The translations under genes and the position numbers were made by a program. A stretch of DNA of 39,769 nucleotides from Bacteroidota bacterium (GTDB lineage Bacteria > Bacteroidota > Bacteroidia > Bacteroidales > Tenuifilaceae): assembly GCA_023406715.1 (NCBI GenBank), contig JAEXVC010000004.1:1-39769 (forward strand), in the 5' to 3' direction. The notes beneath the pieces were generated by a model. That model was not told the origin of the DNA and searched no databases. It worked only from the letters and a program-made list of their open reading frames with translations. Positions within the stretch are counted from its first letter, which is position 1. Every line of letters starts with the position of its first letter. This document shows, in pieces, positions 24,952 to 32,886 of this stretch.

Positions 24952-25814
24952 TGCCTACAAAAAACTTCATCTGGCTTGATGGGAACATTTTGGATGGGAA
25001 CAACCCAACGTTGCTCGCAAGCAATCGGTCGTTCCTATATGGCGATGGAGTATTTGAAACAATCCTAGCATACGGCACCGAAGCCAAACATCTTCCACTC
25101 CACATTGCCCGACTTATTAAGGGGATGAAGGTTTTGGAGATAGATATTCCACCCTACTTGAACGAAACTTTTATCTCCGAAACCATTACCCGTTTACTGA
25201 ATAAGAATCGGTTTTTTGGAAACGCTCGCGTTAGAATAACGGTATTCCGAAATAGCGATGGTTTTTACACACCAACAAATAATAACGCAGGAGTTATTAT
25301 CCAAACTCAAGAACTAAGCACAACCTCTTACGAACTCAACAAGCAAGGATACTTACTCGACACTTACACCGATATTAAAAAGCCAATCAACAAACTATCG
25401 TCTATTAAAAGTTGTAACGCATTGCTTTTTATTAAGGCTGGTTTATACCGAAAAGCAAACGAACTTGATGATTGCATAATTCTGAATAATGAGGATAGAG
25501 TGGCAGAAACAATATCGTCCAATATATTTATTGTGAAAGGCAACACTATTTACACCCCATCGTTGGCCGAAGGTTGTATTCCAGGAATAATGCGCGAGGT
25601 TGTGTGTAAAATTGCCCCAACATTGGGATATGAAATCAACAATCAGGTTGCGTTTAGCGTTAAAGCACTTATGGATAGCGATGAAGTCTTCCTAACCAAC
25701 TCGATTAACGGAATACGCTGGGTACTAGGAATAAAACAGAACCGTTACTTCTGCAATGCAAGCAAAAAAATTATTGATGCTTTAAACAAGTATACTTTCC
25801 CAAAATCAGTTTAA
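24951..25814 (+). CDS. Class IV aminotransferase (branched-chain / aminodeoxychorismate lyase-like)
   Basis: A 287-residue fold-type IV PLP enzyme. Marks are NRSFLYGDGVFETILAYG (residues 25-42), the PLP lysine in SSIKSCNALLFIKAG (Lys153), AETISSNIFIVKG with Glu187 opposite the pyridine nitrogen, and PSLAEGCIPGIMREVV. The family includes branched-chain aminotransferase, D-amino acid transaminase and PabC; the short length and sequence suit PabC or a D-amino acid transaminase at least as well as IlvE, and I cannot decide. It is the last gene of the amn operon and overlaps the convergent yqgE gene by nine bases. Confidence 0.85.
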   Translation: MPTKNFIWLDGNILDGNNPTLLASNRSFLYGDGVFETILAYGTEAKHLPLHIARLIKGMKVLEIDIPPYLNETFISETITRLLNKNRFFGNARVRITVFRNSDGFYTPTNNNAGVIIQTQELSTTSYELNKQGYLLDTYTDIKKPINKLSSIKSCNALLFIKAGLYRKANELDDCIILNNEDRVAETISSNIFIVKGNTIYTPSLAEGCIPGIMREVVCKIAPTLGYEINNQVAFSVKALMDSDEVFLTNSINGIRWVLGIKQNRYFCNASKKIIDALNKYTFPKSV

Positions 25815-26405
25815 GGCAGGATTTTCGGGATAAATAGTCCAAGCTTTGAATTTTTTCCCCAGTTGCTGAACAGTAAAATACCAGTTGTCGTAAAGCCCTT
25901 TCATCATTTGAGTGGAATCCAAATTGGTAACTACCCACGAGTCCTCTTTTAATTCCTTGCTCAACTGACGAGCACCCCAGCCTGCATAACCAATAAAAAC
26001 TCTAAAATTCTCCTTGTTAAGTTTACCTGCTATGGCTAATCCTTTTATGGCGTCAATATCTCCATTAAGGTAAAGCCCATTTCCAACATTAACGGAGTTT
26101 GGGACAACATCACCAAAGGTGTGAAGAAAGTTAATTGTTTCGGAACTTACAGGACCGCCAACGGAAATATTTACGTCGATATCAGGAAATCCACTAATTA
26201 TATCGCCCAAACTAAGATTTAGTTGACGGTTGATAATAAAACCCATGGAGCCATTCTTATCGTGGTCGATTAGGAATATCACTGTTCTTTTAAAGAATGG
26301 GTCGGAAAGTTCAGGTTGAGCAACTAAAAGGCGTCCGCCTTTGGGTGGAATTTGCTCAAAGTTGAACTTAAAAAAGTCGAATCCTAGTTCTTTTGAAGTG
26401 GCCAT
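25806..26405 (-). CDS. YqgE/AlgH family protein
   Basis: A 199-residue member of the YqgE/AlgH family (UPF0301), a compact cytosolic fold without an established biochemical role. Marks are PKGGRLLVAQPELSDPFF (family start, residues 20-37), FLIDHDKNGSMGFIINRQL, VSVGGPV-type SVGGPVSSETINFLH, FIGYAGWGARQLSKEL and a C-terminal NWYFTVQQLGKKFKAW. ATG at 26405 opens the conserved region; a longer frame reaches 26453. It ends in TGA inside the last codons of the convergent class IV aminotransferase gene. Confidence 0.93.
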   Translation of the reverse strand: MATSKELGFDFFKFNFEQIPPKGGRLLVAQPELSDPFFKRTVIFLIDHDKNGSMGFIINRQLNLSLGDIISGFPDIDVNISVGGPVSSETINFLHTFGDVVPNSVNVGNGLYLNGDIDAIKGLAIAGKLNKENFRVFIGYAGWGARQLSKELKEDSWVVTNLDSTQMMKGLYDNWYFTVQQLGKKFKAWTIYPENPALN

Positions 26406-26599
26406 TTTGTAAGATTTATGTGATAAACTTAAAAATGTCAGATTAAAACCCAAACTATACTAATCGAAAATTATGCCAAAATAAATATCTTATTTACAAA
26501 TATTTGACGCCAAACAATGTAAAAGTTTAATGGAATTGTGTTGATAAGTAGTATTAATCAACTAAATAACTATCTTCGAAATGAAAAAAATCTTTAAAA

Positions 26600-28102
26600 A
26601 TGGCCAGAACAATTAAACAACCAAACTTGCTTCAAGGATTTATACCTATTATATTCCTTATTTTATTTCTATCATTAAATGTTATTTACTTTGGCAACGA
26701 CACACTTTCAGGCGCAAACCAAATTGCTCTGCTATTGGCATCTACAATCGGTGCTGTAATTGCAATTTATTTGGGTCATAGCTGGTATAGTGTCCGAGGT
26801 ATAATTGTAAAAACCATCGGAGCATCAATGCCTTCAATACTGATACTGATGCTAATAGGTGCTCTGGCCGGCACTTGGATGATAAGCGGTGTTGTACCAA
26901 CAATGATATACTATGGACTTCAGATTCTTCATCCAAAAATATTTCTGTTTGCTACAGTTGTAATATGCTCGCTAGTATCATTAGCTACTGGAAGTTCCTG
27001 GTCAACCGTAGCAACAATTGGCGTTGCATTGCTGGGAATAGGAAATGCCTTGGGTTTCAATCCTGCAATTGTAGCAGGAGCAATAATTTCGGGCGCTTAC
27101 TTTGGCGACAAAATGTCACCCCTAAGTGATACTACCAATCTTGCCCCTGCAATGGCTGGTACGGATTTATTTACACACGTAAGATATATGGTTTACACAA
27201 CCGCACCAACCCTAATAATCACTCTTATCATTTTTCTTGTGATTGGATTTACATATAAGTTTGATGGTACCACCGATATTTCGAATACACTTAGCACGTT
27301 GGATACAACCTTCAACATATCTCCTTGGTTATTTTTAGTTCCGGTACTTTTAATAGTAGTCATTGTAAAAAAACTCCCACCATTACCCTCCATTATGTTT
27401 GGAGTGTTGCTGGGGGGTGTTTTTGCTATAATTCTTCAACCCCATATAATTGAGCAAATATCCGGAGTTACAAACAACTATGCTAAAGCATCGTATATTA
27501 CTGTAATGAAAAGTATGTACGGACAAGTTTCCGTAGAAACATCCAACCCTCAAATTAGTGAATTATTAACAACAAGAGGAATGGCTGGAATGATGAATAC
27601 TATTTGGCTGATTCTTACCGCGATGATTTTTGGAGGAGTTATGGAATCTGCAGGATTGTTGGTCAAAATAACTGAAACTATTATTCGATTCGCAAAATCA
27701 ACGGGCTCCCTTGTTGCTTCGGTTGTGGGTAGTTGTCTGTTTTTCAACGTTACAGCATCGGATCAATATATTTCCATTGTTGTACCAGGTAGGATGTTTG
27801 CAAAAACTTTCCGTAAGCGAGGATTAAAGCCTGAGCTTTTGAGCAGAACATTGGAGGACTCAGGCACAGTAACATCGGCACTAATCCCTTGGAATACTTG
27901 CGGAGCAACACAAGCTGCAGTGTTAGGAGTTCCAACCTTAACGTATGCTCCTTATGCATTTTTCAACATTATTAGCCCATTCATGAGTGTATTTATGGCC
28001 GCATTCAACATTAAAATTAGAAAATACACCGAGGAAGAAATGAAGAAAATTGAGGCTGATGATGCAAAAATGGAAGAGGCTGAATTAAAATTTGAGCAGT
28101 AA
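26600..28102 (+). CDS. nhaC: Na+/H+ antiporter NhaC
   Basis: A 500-residue inner-membrane antiporter with about 11-12 hydrophobic segments, exchanging Na+ for H+ (some family members also take malate or lactate). The NhaC signature SGAYFGDKMSPLSDTTNLAPA lies near residues 173-193, preceded by LATGSSWSTVATIGVALLGIG; a second conserved stretch, NVTASDQYISIVVPGRMF, and IPWNTCGATQAAVLGVPTL follow. The C-terminus is a charged cytosolic helix. It has its own spacer upstream, with an imperfect -7 box (TATCTTCG, 26571-26578), and ends at the convergent hairpin 28131-28165. Confidence 0.94.
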   Translation: MARTIKQPNLLQGFIPIIFLILFLSLNVIYFGNDTLSGANQIALLLASTIGAVIAIYLGHSWYSVRGIIVKTIGASMPSILILMLIGALAGTWMISGVVPTMIYYGLQILHPKIFLFATVVICSLVSLATGSSWSTVATIGVALLGIGNALGFNPAIVAGAIISGAYFGDKMSPLSDTTNLAPAMAGTDLFTHVRYMVYTTAPTLIITLIIFLVIGFTYKFDGTTDISNTLSTLDTTFNISPWLFLVPVLLIVVIVKKLPPLPSIMFGVLLGGVFAIILQPHIIEQISGVTNNYAKASYITVMKSMYGQVSVETSNPQISELLTTRGMAGMMNTIWLILTAMIFGGVMESAGLLVKITETIIRFAKSTGSLVASVVGSCLFFNVTASDQYISIVVPGRMFAKTFRKRGLKPELLSRTLEDSGTVTSALIPWNTCGATQAAVLGVPTLTYAPYAFFNIISPFMSVFMAAFNIKIRKYTEEEMKKIEADDAKMEEAELKFEQ

Positions 28103-28130
28103 CTTCAAGTATAGTTATTACCAAAAACAA

Positions 28131-28165
28131 AAACTCTGACATGGTTTTGAGACCTGTCAGAGTTT
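28131..28165. terminator. Bidirectional terminator; dispersed palindrome, copy 2
   Basis: AAACTCTGACA (28131-28141) and TGTCAGAGTTT (28155-28165) form a perfect 11-bp stem, extended by GGT/ACC after one unpaired base on one side, with a 6-base loop. It lies between the convergent nhaC and E1 genes and shares arms (ACTCTG/CAGAGT) with the element at 12275-12307. Confidence 0.8.
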
Positions 28166-28180
28166 ATTGTTAAAATGCTT

Positions 28181-30595
28181 CTAGTATAATTTTGGATATC
28201 GCTTTGGATTAACCTCGTGCATTAGCTGATAGATTCCATCGAAAACATCCTCGGCATTTGGATTGGAGAAATAATCACCATCGGTTGAAAAAGCTGGGCG
28301 ATGCTCTTTTGCTGTAATAGTTTTTGGTGCAGAATCCAAGTACTGATAACCATTGCGTTCCTCAAGCACCTTCTGCATCATAAATGCAGTGGCTCCACCG
28401 GGAACATCCTCATCAAAGAATACAACACGATTTGTTTTCTTAATCGACTCCAGTACGATGTTTGGCAAATCGAAAGGAAGTAGTGTTTGAACGTCAATTA
28501 ACTCAGCTGAAATTCCAAATTCAGCAAGTTGGTCAACAGCATCCTGAGCAATCCTAATACAACTTCCGTAGGTTACCAGCGTAACATCAGTTCCAGACTT
28601 AAGAATTTCAGGTATCCCCAACGGAACTTTGTACTCCCCAATATTATCGGGGCGACGTTCCTTTAAACGATAACCATTAAGCGGCTCAATAACCAAAGCG
28701 GGGTCGTCAGAATCAAGAAGCGTGTTGTAAAATCCTGCGGCTTGAGTCATATTGCGTGGAACGCAAACATAAATTCCACGAATTGAATTAATTACCATGC
28801 TTAAAGGAGAACCGGAGTGCCATACACCCTCTAACCTATGACCACGAGTGCTTATTATCATTGGAGCCATCTGTCCACCCTTAGTTCTCCAACGAGTTGT
28901 AGCAACGTCATCGCTCATTGTTTGAAGCGCATAGAGCAAATAATCAAAATACTGAATTTCTGTGATTGGTCGCATCCCTCTTAAAGCAAGGCCTAATCCT
29001 TGTCCAAGTATTGTTGCCTCGCGTATACCTGTATCGGTAATCCTATTTTTACCATACTTAGCCTGAATACCTTCGTAGGATTGGTTTACGCCACCTATAC
29101 CTCCAACATCCTCGCCAAATGCTACAACTAGCGGATTTTTCTCAAACACCTTATCCCAGTTATCACGCAGAATTTCTCGGCCATTAACCATTGGTGAATT
29201 CTCAGAAAATACTGGTTTTACTTCTTTAACTTTCCATGCAGCACGGTCGGTTTCACAGTATAAGTCTGAACTATACCTATCGTAGCCATCCTTTTGGTTA
29301 CGATCCAGCCAAGCACTTAAGTCGGATTGAAGTTTTTCCCGCATTGTACAATCAGTACAAACGTGGCGAAGAATTTTCTTTGCCGCACTCATATTATCCT
29401 TACGAATAGGATTCTGAATGGCCTTTAGTTGGTTAGTAATAATTCCAACCTTATCAACATGCTCACGTTTACACATGCAGGAGCGATTGTCGATAATCTT
29501 GATTAACTCATCGCGCTCCTTTTTTACTGGTAATGTAAATGCATCCCAAGCTTTATCGCGTGCAATTTTAGCATCGTCAATAGCCTTTTGCTCAGTTTCG
29601 GTAAGTTCTTGCTCTGTGGCAATTTTTTCCTGTACAATCCAGTCGTGGAAACGCTTGTTGCAATCAAACTCTTTCTCCCACTCAAGGCGCTCTGCGGATT
29701 TGTAACGTTCATGAGAACCAGATGTGGAGTGACCCTGAGGTTGAGTAATCTCAGTAACGTGAAAAACTACAGGTACATGCTCTTTACGTGCGCGCTCAAC
29801 CCCTTCGGAAAAGGCAGCAATCATTCCTGCATAATCCCAACCTTTTACTTTGTATAAAATTATGCCTGTAGAATCCTTATCACCCTTCTCGAAACCTTTA
29901 AGTAACTCGGAGATACTTCCCTTTGTAGTTTGATACTCGCGAGGAACAGAAATTCCGTAACCATCGTCCCAAATAGCCAAAGCCATTGGAACCTGCATAA
30001 CAGCAGCGGCATTTATTGTTTCCCAAAAATGGCCTTCGGATGTACTGGCATCGCCAATGGTTCCAAAAGCAACCTCGTTTCCACTATTGCTAAACTTACT
30101 GTACTTTGATAATTCCTTATTATCTCTAAACAACTTTGATGCCCATGCAAGACCCAACAACCGTGGCATTTGACCTGCCGTAGGCGAAATATCAGGTGTG
30201 CTATTACGCTGTTTGGTTAAATCCTTCCAACTTCCATCGTTATTCAGACTGCGAGTAGCAAAGTGATTGTTAAAGGTACGGCCAGCATTACCGGGATTCA
30301 ACTTAACATCTGTTTGACCGTAAAGTTGAGCAAAAAACTCCTCGGCAGAAAAAGCCCCAACGGCCATCATAAAGGTTTGGTCACGATAGTAGCCTGAACG
30401 CCAATCGCCATCTTTATAGAATTTTGCCAAAGCAATTTGGGCTAACTCCTTACCATCGCCAAAAATTCCAAATTTTGCCTTTCCGGTTAACACCTCTTTA
30501 CGCCCCATCAAGCTAATTTGACGGCTAAGCGTTGCCAAATAGTAATCGTTTAATATTTCCTCTTTCGAAAATTGCGTAGTATTCTGTTTAGACAT
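28181..30595 (-). CDS. Fused 2-oxoacid dehydrogenase E1 (alpha-beta), ThDP-dependent
   Basis: An 804-residue fusion of E1-alpha (about 1-360) and E1-beta (about 465-804) of a pyruvate or branched-chain 2-oxoacid dehydrogenase complex, which decarboxylates the oxoacid and passes the acyl group to the lipoyl E2. Alpha marks are GDGKELAQIA, YYRDQTFMM, the ThDP motif GDASTSEGHFWE through IWDDGYGIS, and QGHSTSGSHERYKS. Beta marks are VVAFGEDVGGIGGVNQ, RITDTGIREATILGQGLG, EIQYFDYLLYALQ and the C-terminal VVFFDEDVPGGATAF. The linker holds four closely placed cysteines (CMC at 373-375, HVCTDC with Cys413 and Cys416). ATG at 30595 is preferred to a TTG at 30601. E2 and E3 are not adjacent. Substrate choice is uncertain; branched-chain type is my preference. 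The stop is TAG. Confidence 0.9.
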   Translation of the reverse strand: MSKQNTTQFSKEEILNDYYLATLSRQISLMGRKEVLTGKAKFGIFGDGKELAQIALAKFYKDGDWRSGYYRDQTFMMAVGAFSAEEFFAQLYGQTDVKLNPGNAGRTFNNHFATRSLNNDGSWKDLTKQRNSTPDISPTAGQMPRLLGLAWASKLFRDNKELSKYSKFSNSGNEVAFGTIGDASTSEGHFWETINAAAVMQVPMALAIWDDGYGISVPREYQTTKGSISELLKGFEKGDKDSTGIILYKVKGWDYAGMIAAFSEGVERARKEHVPVVFHVTEITQPQGHSTSGSHERYKSAERLEWEKEFDCNKRFHDWIVQEKIATEQELTETEQKAIDDAKIARDKAWDAFTLPVKKERDELIKIIDNRSCMCKREHVDKVGIITNQLKAIQNPIRKDNMSAAKKILRHVCTDCTMREKLQSDLSAWLDRNQKDGYDRYSSDLYCETDRAAWKVKEVKPVFSENSPMVNGREILRDNWDKVFEKNPLVVAFGEDVGGIGGVNQSYEGIQAKYGKNRITDTGIREATILGQGLGLALRGMRPITEIQYFDYLLYALQTMSDDVATTRWRTKGGQMAPMIISTRGHRLEGVWHSGSPLSMVINSIRGIYVCVPRNMTQAAGFYNTLLDSDDPALVIEPLNGYRLKERRPDNIGEYKVPLGIPEILKSGTDVTLVTYGSCIRIAQDAVDQLAEFGISAELIDVQTLLPFDLPNIVLESIKKTNRVVFFDEDVPGGATAFMMQKVLEERNGYQYLDSAPKTITAKEHRPAFSTDGDYFSNPNAEDVFDGIYQLMHEVNPKRYPKLY

Positions 30596-30694
30596 AATCA
30601 ACTAAATTTATGTAATAACTTTTTGCATTACACAACAATAAAAATAAAAGATTGTTCTAAACGAGAGCTAATATATAAAGGTAGTTTACAGGAG

Positions 30695-31222
30695 CTAATC
30701 GTTCTCCAAGTAATTTGCAGGTAAATTGTTGACTGGTATTTTAACAGTTATCTTTGAACCATTTGATGCCACGCCTCCGGGAATAATAAATCCAGTAATA
30801 GAAACATTCTCGTTATCCATTGATATTACCCCATATAAAAAAACATCGGCAATGGTACCAGTATTTTTGAATAGATTTTCATTGATAGTAGAGTAAACCT
30901 TGAAACTATTAGCATTCTCTAAGTTCCACCCTTGCTCCTCTAAAATATGGTTAACGCTATACTGCTCAATTACTTTAAAGTTATTATAAGCAGCAAGCGA
31001 TTGATGTATCTGTCTTTGAATTCGTTGATTTAGGCGCGATATCTTATTTGAGGATGTACGAAATTCCAAAATAGCAACATTAACCTTGAAATTATTCGAG
31101 TATTTACTCGCCAATTCTTTAGTGAGTTGATTAACAGAATCCTCTATTGATTCGTTGGTTTTATTTACTGGCTGAAGGGTTAAACTTAGTGTAAGAAAAA
31201 GGGCATATGCCAAACTAATCAT
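30695..31222 (-). CDS. Exported FlgO/CsgG-like protein of unknown function
   Basis: A 175-residue protein with a signal-like N-terminus (about residues 1-17, no lipobox Cys). The mature part contains VNVAILEFRTSSNKISRLNQRI, then RQIHQSLAAYNNFKVIEQYSVNHILEEQGW, the strand-helix-strand order of the FlgO/CsgG/GNA1162 superfamily N-terminal fold, which occurs in outer-membrane-associated periplasmic proteins. The later ADVFLYGVISMD is also typical of that fold. The assignment is by pattern memory, so moderate. It has a clear own promoter (31248-31277) and lies 99 bases ahead of the E1 gene on the same strand; read-through is possible. The stop is TAG. Confidence 0.65.
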   Translation of the reverse strand: MISLAYALFLTLSLTLQPVNKTNESIEDSVNQLTKELASKYSNNFKVNVAILEFRTSSNKISRLNQRIQRQIHQSLAAYNNFKVIEQYSVNHILEEQGWNLENANSFKVYSTINENLFKNTGTIADVFLYGVISMDNENVSITGFIIPGGVASNGSKITVKIPVNNLPANYLEND

Positions 31223-31247
31223 TTCACATAAAATTTATAATCCTTAA

Positions 31248-31277
31248 CAAATTTAATAATATTTTTAAAATTTCCAA
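31248..31277 (-). promoter_or_regulatory. Promoter of the FlgO/CsgG-like gene
   Basis: On the minus strand TTG (31277-31275), 19 bases and TAAATTTG (31255-31248) match the Bacteroidota consensus exactly, 25 bases before the ATG at 31222. Confidence 0.6.
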
Positions 31278-31394
31278 GAACAACAAGAACTTTCTGTTGT
31301 TAATAATGCAGAGTTATAAAACAAGATTTGGAGTTCTTATAATTTTTGACTGACACAAATTGATTAAAAAATCAATAATGTGAATTTCAAATTT

Positions 31395-31402
31395 TACTTT
31401 TG
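31395..31402 (+). promoter_or_regulatory. -7 box upstream of the two small membrane-protein genes
   Basis: TACTTTTG matches TAnnTTTG exactly, 14 bases before the ATG at 31417. No -33 TTG at normal spacing. A short leader is implied, as for porV. Confidence 0.4.
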
Positions 31403-31416
31403 TGAAAAATTAAGTA

Positions 31417-31650
31417 ATGGAAATATTAAAACTAATAGCGGTTGCTGCTGGTATTCTTTTCATAGCCTTGTTGGGTATGGGAATAAAAATACTTTTCCAC
31501 AAAACCCATAAATTTCCAGAAACCTCTGCTGGACACAACAAAGAACTACGAAAAAGAGGGGTTAGTTGTCCTAAGCATGATGAAATCAAGTGCTGGGGAA
31601 AGAAAAAGAACAACGAATGTGCTACATGCTATGAGCATGCTAGAGATTAA
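31417..31650 (+). CDS. Small single-span membrane protein with Cys-containing tail (77 aa)
   Basis: The 77-residue product has one membrane segment (about residues 4-27) and a basic tail FPETSAGHNKELRKRGVSC with cysteines at 51, 59, 68 and 71 (the last two as CATC). I recall similar short Bacteroidales proteins with an FPET-x-x-GHN-x-x-(M/L)RKRGI-C motif, often labelled membrane or secreted protein, but no function. Its first 32 residues align without gaps to those of the next gene (11 identities, the rest mostly conservative), so the two share a membrane anchor. It is 27 bases before that gene, probably one transcript. It could be a maturation or electron-transfer accessory factor; this is inference. 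Confidence 0.75.
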   Translation: MEILKLIAVAAGILFIALLGMGIKILFHKTHKFPETSAGHNKELRKRGVSCPKHDEIKCWGKKKNNECATCYEHARD

Positions 31651-31677
31651 TTATTTTTTAAGAAAATTTAAAATATC

Positions 31678-31869
31678 ATGGCAATTCTTAAACTTATATT
31701 ACTAACTGTTGCTCTAATAGGCTTAGTTTTTATTGGACTTTCGTTAAAAGTAATTTTAGGAAAAACAAAGAAAACAGACTGCCAATCGGACAATTCCGAT
31801 GTAGGTTATTCCTGCGGTTGTGGAGGAGGAAGTAATTGCAGTACAAATAGTGCTAAGAAAGGGTTTTAA
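31678..31869 (+). CDS. Small single-span membrane protein with CGC-type Cys cluster (63 aa), NqrM-like layout
   Basis: The 63-residue product has one membrane segment (about residues 4-27, anchor like that of the previous gene) and a short tail with Cys35, then SCGCGGGSNC (Cys46, Cys48, Cys54). The layout, one span followed by a compact Cys motif, resembles NqrM (DUF539), which helps deliver iron to the Na+-translocating NADH:quinone reductase and in Vibrio lies beside apbE. Here the next gene is also apbE, but on the opposite strand: the TAA stop at 31867-31869 directly abuts the apbE stop at 31870-31872. No nqr or rnf genes are in the window. Function is inferred from layout only. Confidence 0.72.
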   Translation: MAILKLILLTVALIGLVFIGLSLKVILGKTKKTDCQSDNSDVGYSCGCGGGSNCSTNSAKKGF

Positions 31870-32868
31870 CTACTCCTTTATTTTTTTCTTTAGATTTTCG
31901 CTAATCCATACTTTGTATCCGCCTGATTCGTCGGAGTATATTAAGTATGCATCAACGTTAGTGTGTGTCTGAATATAGTTAATACTCCAATCTAAACCAT
32001 TAACCATAAAGGCTGTGGCCAAAGCATCGGCTCTTGCACCAGAATTAGCAATAACTGTAGCGCTAAGCAATGAATTTAGAACAGGGAATCCTGTTTTGGG
32101 ATTTACAGTATGTGAATACTTTTGGCCATTAACCTCAATAAATTTGCGGTAATTACCTGAAGTTGCCAAGCCTTTTTCATCACTTAAATATATTTTTGTT
32201 TGTAAATTCTCACCAGGCATAGCATTCTCCACGGGCTTATCTAAACCAACAACCCAACATGTATCCCTGCTATTAACTCCTTTAGCTGTAATTTCGCCAC
32301 CAACCTCAACCAAGTAATTACTTATGCCTTTAGATAAAAGGAAAGCACCAAATACATCTACTGTATATCCTTGTGCAATGGCATTCACATCAATCTGAAT
32401 TTGAGGGTTGGATTTGGTTAGGTTAAATCCATCGAGTTTGATTTGATTCATCCCAATCAAGGGTAAAAGCGATTTTACTTTTGCAGAATCAATACCCTTT
32501 GTTTTATCTTTCCAAAAACCAAGTAATTTAATAACTGGTCCTACTGTAATATCGAATGTACCATTGGTTTCCCGATAGATTGAATCAGCAATAGTTATTA
32601 CTTCCGCTAATTGTGCGTCAACAACTGATATTTCGTTTCTATTAAACCTAGAGATAATTGAACTATCGTTGTATACTGACATAGAATTATCAATAACAGC
32701 GAACAAAGAATCAAAATTTGGAGAAAAATTCCTGTTCAATGAATCGTAATAAACAATACTGTAGGTGGTTCCTTGTGCAAAACCTTCAATTTTTAAGTAT
32801 TCCTTAGTTTGTTTTTTGCAAGAGATAAGAAAAGGTATGAATAGAAGAACCAGTGAAAATTTTCTCAT
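31870..32868 (-). CDS. apbE: FAD:protein FMN transferase (ApbE lipoprotein)
   Basis: ApbE moves FMN from FAD to a Thr or Ser of target proteins such as NqrB, NqrC or RnfG on the outer side of the inner membrane. The 332-residue product has a lipoprotein signal with lipobox LISC. Marks are GFAQGTTYSIVYYD, SVYNDSSIISRFN, the NGTFDITVGPVIKLLGFW segment, IDVNAIAQGYTVD, LVEVGGEITAKG, KYSHTVNPKTGFPV and the metal-binding ANSGARADALATAFMV. ATG at 32868 is chosen over a TTG at 32883. It begins 18 bases after the porP/sprF-like gene, so seems to be the last gene of the PKD-porP-apbE unit, an unusual association. The stop is TAG and abuts the stop of the convergent mini-gene. Confidence 0.94.
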   Translation of the reverse strand: MRKFSLVLLFIPFLISCKKQTKEYLKIEGFAQGTTYSIVYYDSLNRNFSPNFDSLFAVIDNSMSVYNDSSIISRFNRNEISVVDAQLAEVITIADSIYRETNGTFDITVGPVIKLLGFWKDKTKGIDSAKVKSLLPLIGMNQIKLDGFNLTKSNPQIQIDVNAIAQGYTVDVFGAFLLSKGISNYLVEVGGEITAKGVNSRDTCWVVGLDKPVENAMPGENLQTKIYLSDEKGLATSGNYRKFIEVNGQKYSHTVNPKTGFPVLNSLLSATVIANSGARADALATAFMVNGLDWSINYIQTHTNVDAYLIYSDESGGYKVWISENLKKKIKE

Positions 32869-32886
32869 TGTTGATATCTCCAATAA

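Noticed and set aside
31278..31375. Small inverted repeats AACAAC/GTTGTT and TTGATT/AATCAA in the spacer before the mini-genes
   Set aside because: Short AT-rich stems expected by chance in this base composition; no T-run or conserved structure to support a terminator or riboswitch.
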